DNA of 64,000 nucleotides from Bradyrhizobium sp. WBOS07 (GTDB taxonomy: Bacteria; Pseudomonadota; Alphaproteobacteria; Rhizobiales; Xanthobacteraceae), in the NCBI RefSeq assembly GCF_024585165.1, contig NZ_CP029008.1:4979501-5043500 (forward strand), in the 5' to 3' direction. A program made the position numbers and the translations under genes. The notes beneath the pieces were generated by a model that saw only the letters and a program-made list of their open reading frames with translations, was not told the DNA's origin and searched no databases. Position 1 is the stretch's first letter. The number at the start of each line of letters is the position of its first letter. This document shows positions 61,274 through 64,000 of this stretch, piece by piece.

Positions 61274-61439
61274 TGAGTAAATTAGCTTTGAGAATCAGGG
61301 TGACGCTTTTAGCGGCAACCAGCGGCTCGTCCGAGTAGCGTTTGCGTGAGTGATGGTCGGGCGCTCAAAACGATGCAAGATTAGGCGATTGAACGCCGCC
61401 GCGGGCTCGCCCCCCGCGAAATTTTGACGTGTGCCGTCC

Positions 61440-61895
61440 TTACTCGGCCGGTTCGGCCGCCGCCTCGTCGGGCATGCCGGCGCGGCTCGCGAGGATGCCG
61501 AGGGCGACGCCGCCGATCGCCAGGATCGGCAACAGCCGCTTGACGCCGATGGCGCGAACGATCTGGAGCCCGGTGGCGAGCAGCATGGGGTCCGCGAACA
61601 TGCTCGAGGCCGCCGTCTTCGCGGCGCGCTCGGCCGCGATCTGGGCTTGCTTGCGCAATTCGCGCTTGTAGGCCCAGTAGCTCAGTGCTGCGGCCAGGGT
61701 CAGGAGGAAGAAAACGCCGGCTCCTGCGAGGCAGGCTTGCACCGGACCGTAATTGTTGAGCACGGAGATGAATGCAGCCGCGCACAGGAAGCACGTGGTG
61801 ATGAACAGCGCGAACGCCGCACCCACGGCCAGGGAGGTCAGCCGCACGGTCGTGCCGGTGGATGCACTGATCCCGTCGATGATGCGCTGAAACAT
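61440..61895 (-). CDS. Two-helix membrane protein, YqjE/phage-holin-like
   Basis: A 151-residue protein with paired helices at about residues 17-45 and 55-75 (AVGAAFALFITTCFLCAAAFI; LAGAGVFFLLTLAAALSYWA), a Lys/Arg/Ala-rich amphipathic segment, then a third hydrophobic part (LLPILAIGGVALGILA). The layout resembles the YqjE/holin superfamily III proteins that accompany DUF883 genes, and a DUF883 gene is directly upstream. GAGGAG is 8 bases before ATG 61895. The function is unknown; an envelope-stress role is only a guess. Confidence 0.75.
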   Translation of the reverse strand: MFQRIIDGISASTGTTVRLTSLAVGAAFALFITTCFLCAAAFISVLNNYGPVQACLAGAGVFFLLTLAAALSYWAYKRELRKQAQIAAERAAKTAASSMFADPMLLATGLQIVRAIGVKRLLPILAIGGVALGILASRAGMPDEAAAEPAE

Positions 61896-61987
61896 GGCCT
61901 TGCTCCTCAAATCCCCAACAGCCTGTCCGTCCACAAGCCGGCATCGGCGGCGCGGTAACGCCGCCGTTCCATGTGCGCTCGCGTGTT

Positions 61988-62359
61988 TTACCGGCGCCAG
62001 GCGGCTCCGATCAGGAAGCCGATCCCGAGCGCGAGTCCGACGGTCGCAAGCGGCCGCTGCGTGATCGCGTCTTCGAGCGTCTCCTCGATCGATCCATAGG
62101 CCTCCTGGGCCGCGCCCATCATCGCACTGCCGCGCTCCGACATGTCGTCCATCGCGGTGTCGACATTCTCGCGCGCCTGGCGGTAGCCGCGGCGGGCCTG
62201 CTTGCTGGTGGAATTGGCGAAGGTGTTGAGCGCGTCGGTGATCTGGTCGGTCAGGGCGGCGATATCGCTTTTCACGGCTGCTACATCCTTTTCGAGGCGT
62301 TCTCTGGTGGCTTTGTCGGTCCAGTCTTTCATCCCGGCTTCGGCACTGGTCGTGGACAT
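61988..62359 (-). CDS. DUF883 (ElaB/YqjD-like) membrane-anchored protein
   Basis: A 123-residue protein with a long helical N-terminal part (KATRERLEKDVAAVKSDIAALTDQITDALNTFAN, split by heptads) and one C-terminal helix (LATVGLALGIGFLIGAAWRR) ending in the GxxxG-Arg pattern of DUF883. E. coli members anchor ribosomes to the membrane in stationary phase. ATG 62359 has GGAG 8 bases upstream; the reading from 62428 is longer without support. It lies between the AI-2E-like gene and the YqjE-like gene, same strand. Confidence 0.85.
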   Translation of the reverse strand: MSTTSAEAGMKDWTDKATRERLEKDVAAVKSDIAALTDQITDALNTFANSTSKQARRGYRQARENVDTAMDDMSERGSAMMGAAQEAYGSIEETLEDAITQRPLATVGLALGIGFLIGAAWRR

Positions 62360-62437
62360 CGGGAGCTCCGAACTGTTGACGGCTGCGATAGCCGGAAAAC
62401 GTTTCGTCACCGGGGAAGTTCCGTTCACGGAAACCGG

Positions 62438-63550
62438 TCAGTCCCGCGGCAGCTGCGGCGAATCCGCCGGCAACAGGTGCTCCTTGAGGATCAGCGCCAC
62501 GATCAGGAGCGGCGACGACAGGAACGCGCCCATCGGACCCCACATCCAGGTCCAGAAGGCCAGCGCAAGCAGGACAGCAAGGGCATTCAGCGCCAGCCGC
62601 CTGCCGATGATGGTCGGGGTGATGAAGTGCCCTTCCAGAAAGGTGAGACCGCCGAAGGCCAGGGCCGCCATCAGGCCGCCGCTGATGGTCGGAAAGGCAA
62701 CTAACCCGACCACGACCAGCACGACGAACATGGCGACCGGCCCGATGATCGGGATGAAGTTGAGCGTCGCTGCGAGCGCACCGAGCCCGGCCGGATTGGG
62801 CATGCCGGTGAGCGCGCAGATGAGACCGGTGGCGACGCCGACGCCGACGTTGATGAGCGTCACTGTCAGGAGATAATTGCCGAGATGCTCCTCGATCTCG
62901 TTGAGGATCCGGAGCGTGCGAAGCCGTGCGTCATGGCCGCCGAAGTTCATGATCATGGCGCGCCGCAGGTCGCGCCAGCTGGCGATGAAGAGGATCAGGG
63001 TGACGAAGAACAGCAGGAATTCGGTGAAGGTCGGTGACAGGAATTCCAGCGTCGGCTGCACCCACTCGACCTTCGGCATGTGGATGCTCGGCAATCCTTC
63101 GGAGCCGCCGAGCATGGCTTGCGTCTCCCGCCACAGCGAAAGCGGCCGGTCGAACACGTGCAGCTTGTCCTTCAACCGCGCGCCGAGCTCCGGCAGGCGC
63201 GTGCTCCACTCGATTGCCGGCGAGGCGATCAGCGCCACGACGAAGGCGACCACGGCGGTCCCGGCAGCCACGATCAGAACGGCCCCGACCGCGCGCGGGA
63301 CCTTGTACCGCTCCAGGAAGCCCGCCGCGGGCGACAGCATGGTGCCGGTGACGAAGGCCATCACCACAGGCAGGAAGAAGGCCCTTCCGACGTAGAGCAC
63401 GGTGACGACGGCAATCAGCAACAGGCCGGCGAGAGCAAAGGCGACGAACTCGGTGCGGCGGATCACCGGCGGCAGCTCGACACGGCTGTCGGGAAGCGGG
63501 TCGCCTGCGCTGTTGCCGGGAATCAAACTCTCGCTTGGAAGGACGCGCAC
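62438..63550 (-). CDS. AI-2E family transporter
   Basis: A 370-residue protein with about eight helices. The first pair is FVAFALAGLLLIAVVTVLYVG and FLPVVMAFVTGTML; the C-terminal half has NYLLTVTLINVGVGVATG, LGALAATLNFIPIIGPVAMF and GGLTFLEGHFITPTIIGRRL, the latter two being hallmarks of the AI-2E/TqsA/PerM family. Members export small solutes or act as Na+/H+ antiporters; substrate unknown. GTG 63550 is chosen for GGGAGAGA just upstream and a normal family length; longer readings to 63808 add atypical Cys/Arg-rich sequence. Confidence 0.9.
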   Translation of the reverse strand: MRVLPSESLIPGNSAGDPLPDSRVELPPVIRRTEFVAFALAGLLLIAVVTVLYVGRAFFLPVVMAFVTGTMLSPAAGFLERYKVPRAVGAVLIVAAGTAVVAFVVALIASPAIEWSTRLPELGARLKDKLHVFDRPLSLWRETQAMLGGSEGLPSIHMPKVEWVQPTLEFLSPTFTEFLLFFVTLILFIASWRDLRRAMIMNFGGHDARLRTLRILNEIEEHLGNYLLTVTLINVGVGVATGLICALTGMPNPAGLGALAATLNFIPIIGPVAMFVVLVVVGLVAFPTISGGLMAALAFGGLTFLEGHFITPTIIGRRLALNALAVLLALAFWTWMWGPMGAFLSSPLLIVALILKEHLLPADSPQLPRD

Positions 63551-63758
63551 AATCTCTCTCCCGCACGGAAGCCTCGCACCGCGCGCCCATTGGTGACGGA
63601 TAATGCGCGAGCCGGACCGCGGTTCCATCGCGGCTTCGTGAAGTGCTGCTCGCTTGACTGTGACAGGGAAGCCGCGCGCCGTGTCGGAACCTGGATCGCC
63701 CCCGCGGAGTTCATGGGACAGCGCATCACCCTGATGCACACATCCCACGGGGCAGCAC

Positions 63759-64000
63759 ATGACAAAGTTCTCTGCAGTCCGTCGCAGCTCGTCGCCGCGC
63801 GTCGTCACCGCATTCGCCTTCGCAACGTTCCTGCTCGGGGTGCCGTTCGGCGGCGCGAGCGCGCAAACGTACGGTTACAGCCCGATGCAGCCGCAATCCT
63901 ACCCGCAGGATCAAGGCTACTCGCAGGGCTACGTGAACGAGGCGCCGCAGGCGGCCGAGGACGAAGATGCTCAGCTGCCCGATCGCCTGCGCAGGCAGAT
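63759..64000 (+). CDS. Partial exported protein, probable L,D-transpeptidase N-terminus
   Basis: An open frame of 80 codons that runs off the window end. A signal peptide (VVTAFAFATFLLGVPFGGASAQ) is followed by a Gln/Tyr/Pro-rich stretch and then EDEDAQLPDRLRRQ. The last string resembles the region just before the YkuD catalytic domain in rhizobial L,D-transpeptidases that cross-link murein; the domain itself is outside the window, so the call is tentative. GGGG lies about 8 bases before ATG 63759. Confidence 0.6.
   Translation, partial: MTKFSAVRRSSSPRVVTAFAFATFLLGVPFGGASAQTYGYSPMQPQSYPQDQGYSQGYVNEAPQAAEDEDAQLPDRLRRQ

Overview
The window is high-GC, densely coded DNA that reads as a chromosomal segment of an alphaproteobacterium of the Bradyrhizobium type (Hyphomicrobiales). 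This is an inference from a CycM-like membrane-anchored cytochrome c, alphaproteobacterial Tad/Cpa pilus genes, an OpgC-like membrane protein, a urt-ure operon with long UrtB and His-tailed UreE, and several families of short palindromic intergenic repeats. I see no rRNA, tRNA, CRISPR array or complete insertion sequence.

Layout. 1-4000: a short-chain dehydrogenase, a DUF559 endonuclease-like gene wrapped in palindromic repeats, glycerol kinase and a GNAT acetyltransferase. 4000-6920: a visibly AT-richer island with a P-loop-like orphan gene and a convergent two-gene operon of a ParA-type ATPase and a SIR2-like (NADase-type) protein, the best candidate here for an undescribed defence system. 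6920-18150: housekeeping metabolism, namely a threonine-dehydratase-like enzyme divergent from an ArsR regulator, a GST, metF-metH, a luciferase-like oxidoreductase, kdsB-pheA and cycM.

18300-28250: a peptide/muropeptide uptake locus (two tandem family-5 binding proteins, YejB, YejE, YejF) facing an NlpC/P60 hydrolase and an M17 aminopeptidase; together these could import and degrade peptides, possibly cell-wall peptides. 28800-41830: a Tad (Flp) pilus locus. flp, cpaA and cpaBCDEF-tadBC lie on the minus strand; tadD, a lone secretin N-domain gene and two TadE/G-like minor pilins lie on the plus strand. Three plus-strand promoter regions in this locus carry CtrA-like TTAA-N7-TTA boxes. 41900-44270: a cold-shock/translation cluster (DEAD-box helicase, IF-1, CspA).

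44500-57460: the urea locus. A textbook sigma-54 promoter precedes urtABCDE (urea ABC importer), followed by ureD-ureA-ureB, two inserted genes (an exported protein and a Mesh1/SpoT-like HD hydrolase), ureC, a small monooxygenase-like gene and ureE-ureF-ureG. Urea import, hydrolysis and nickel-centre assembly are thus in one direction under probable nitrogen control. 57500-64000: a HWE-type sensor kinase with an atypical N-box, a TetR regulator, OpgC-like acyltransferase, three envelope proteins and the start of a probable L,D-transpeptidase cut by the window edge.
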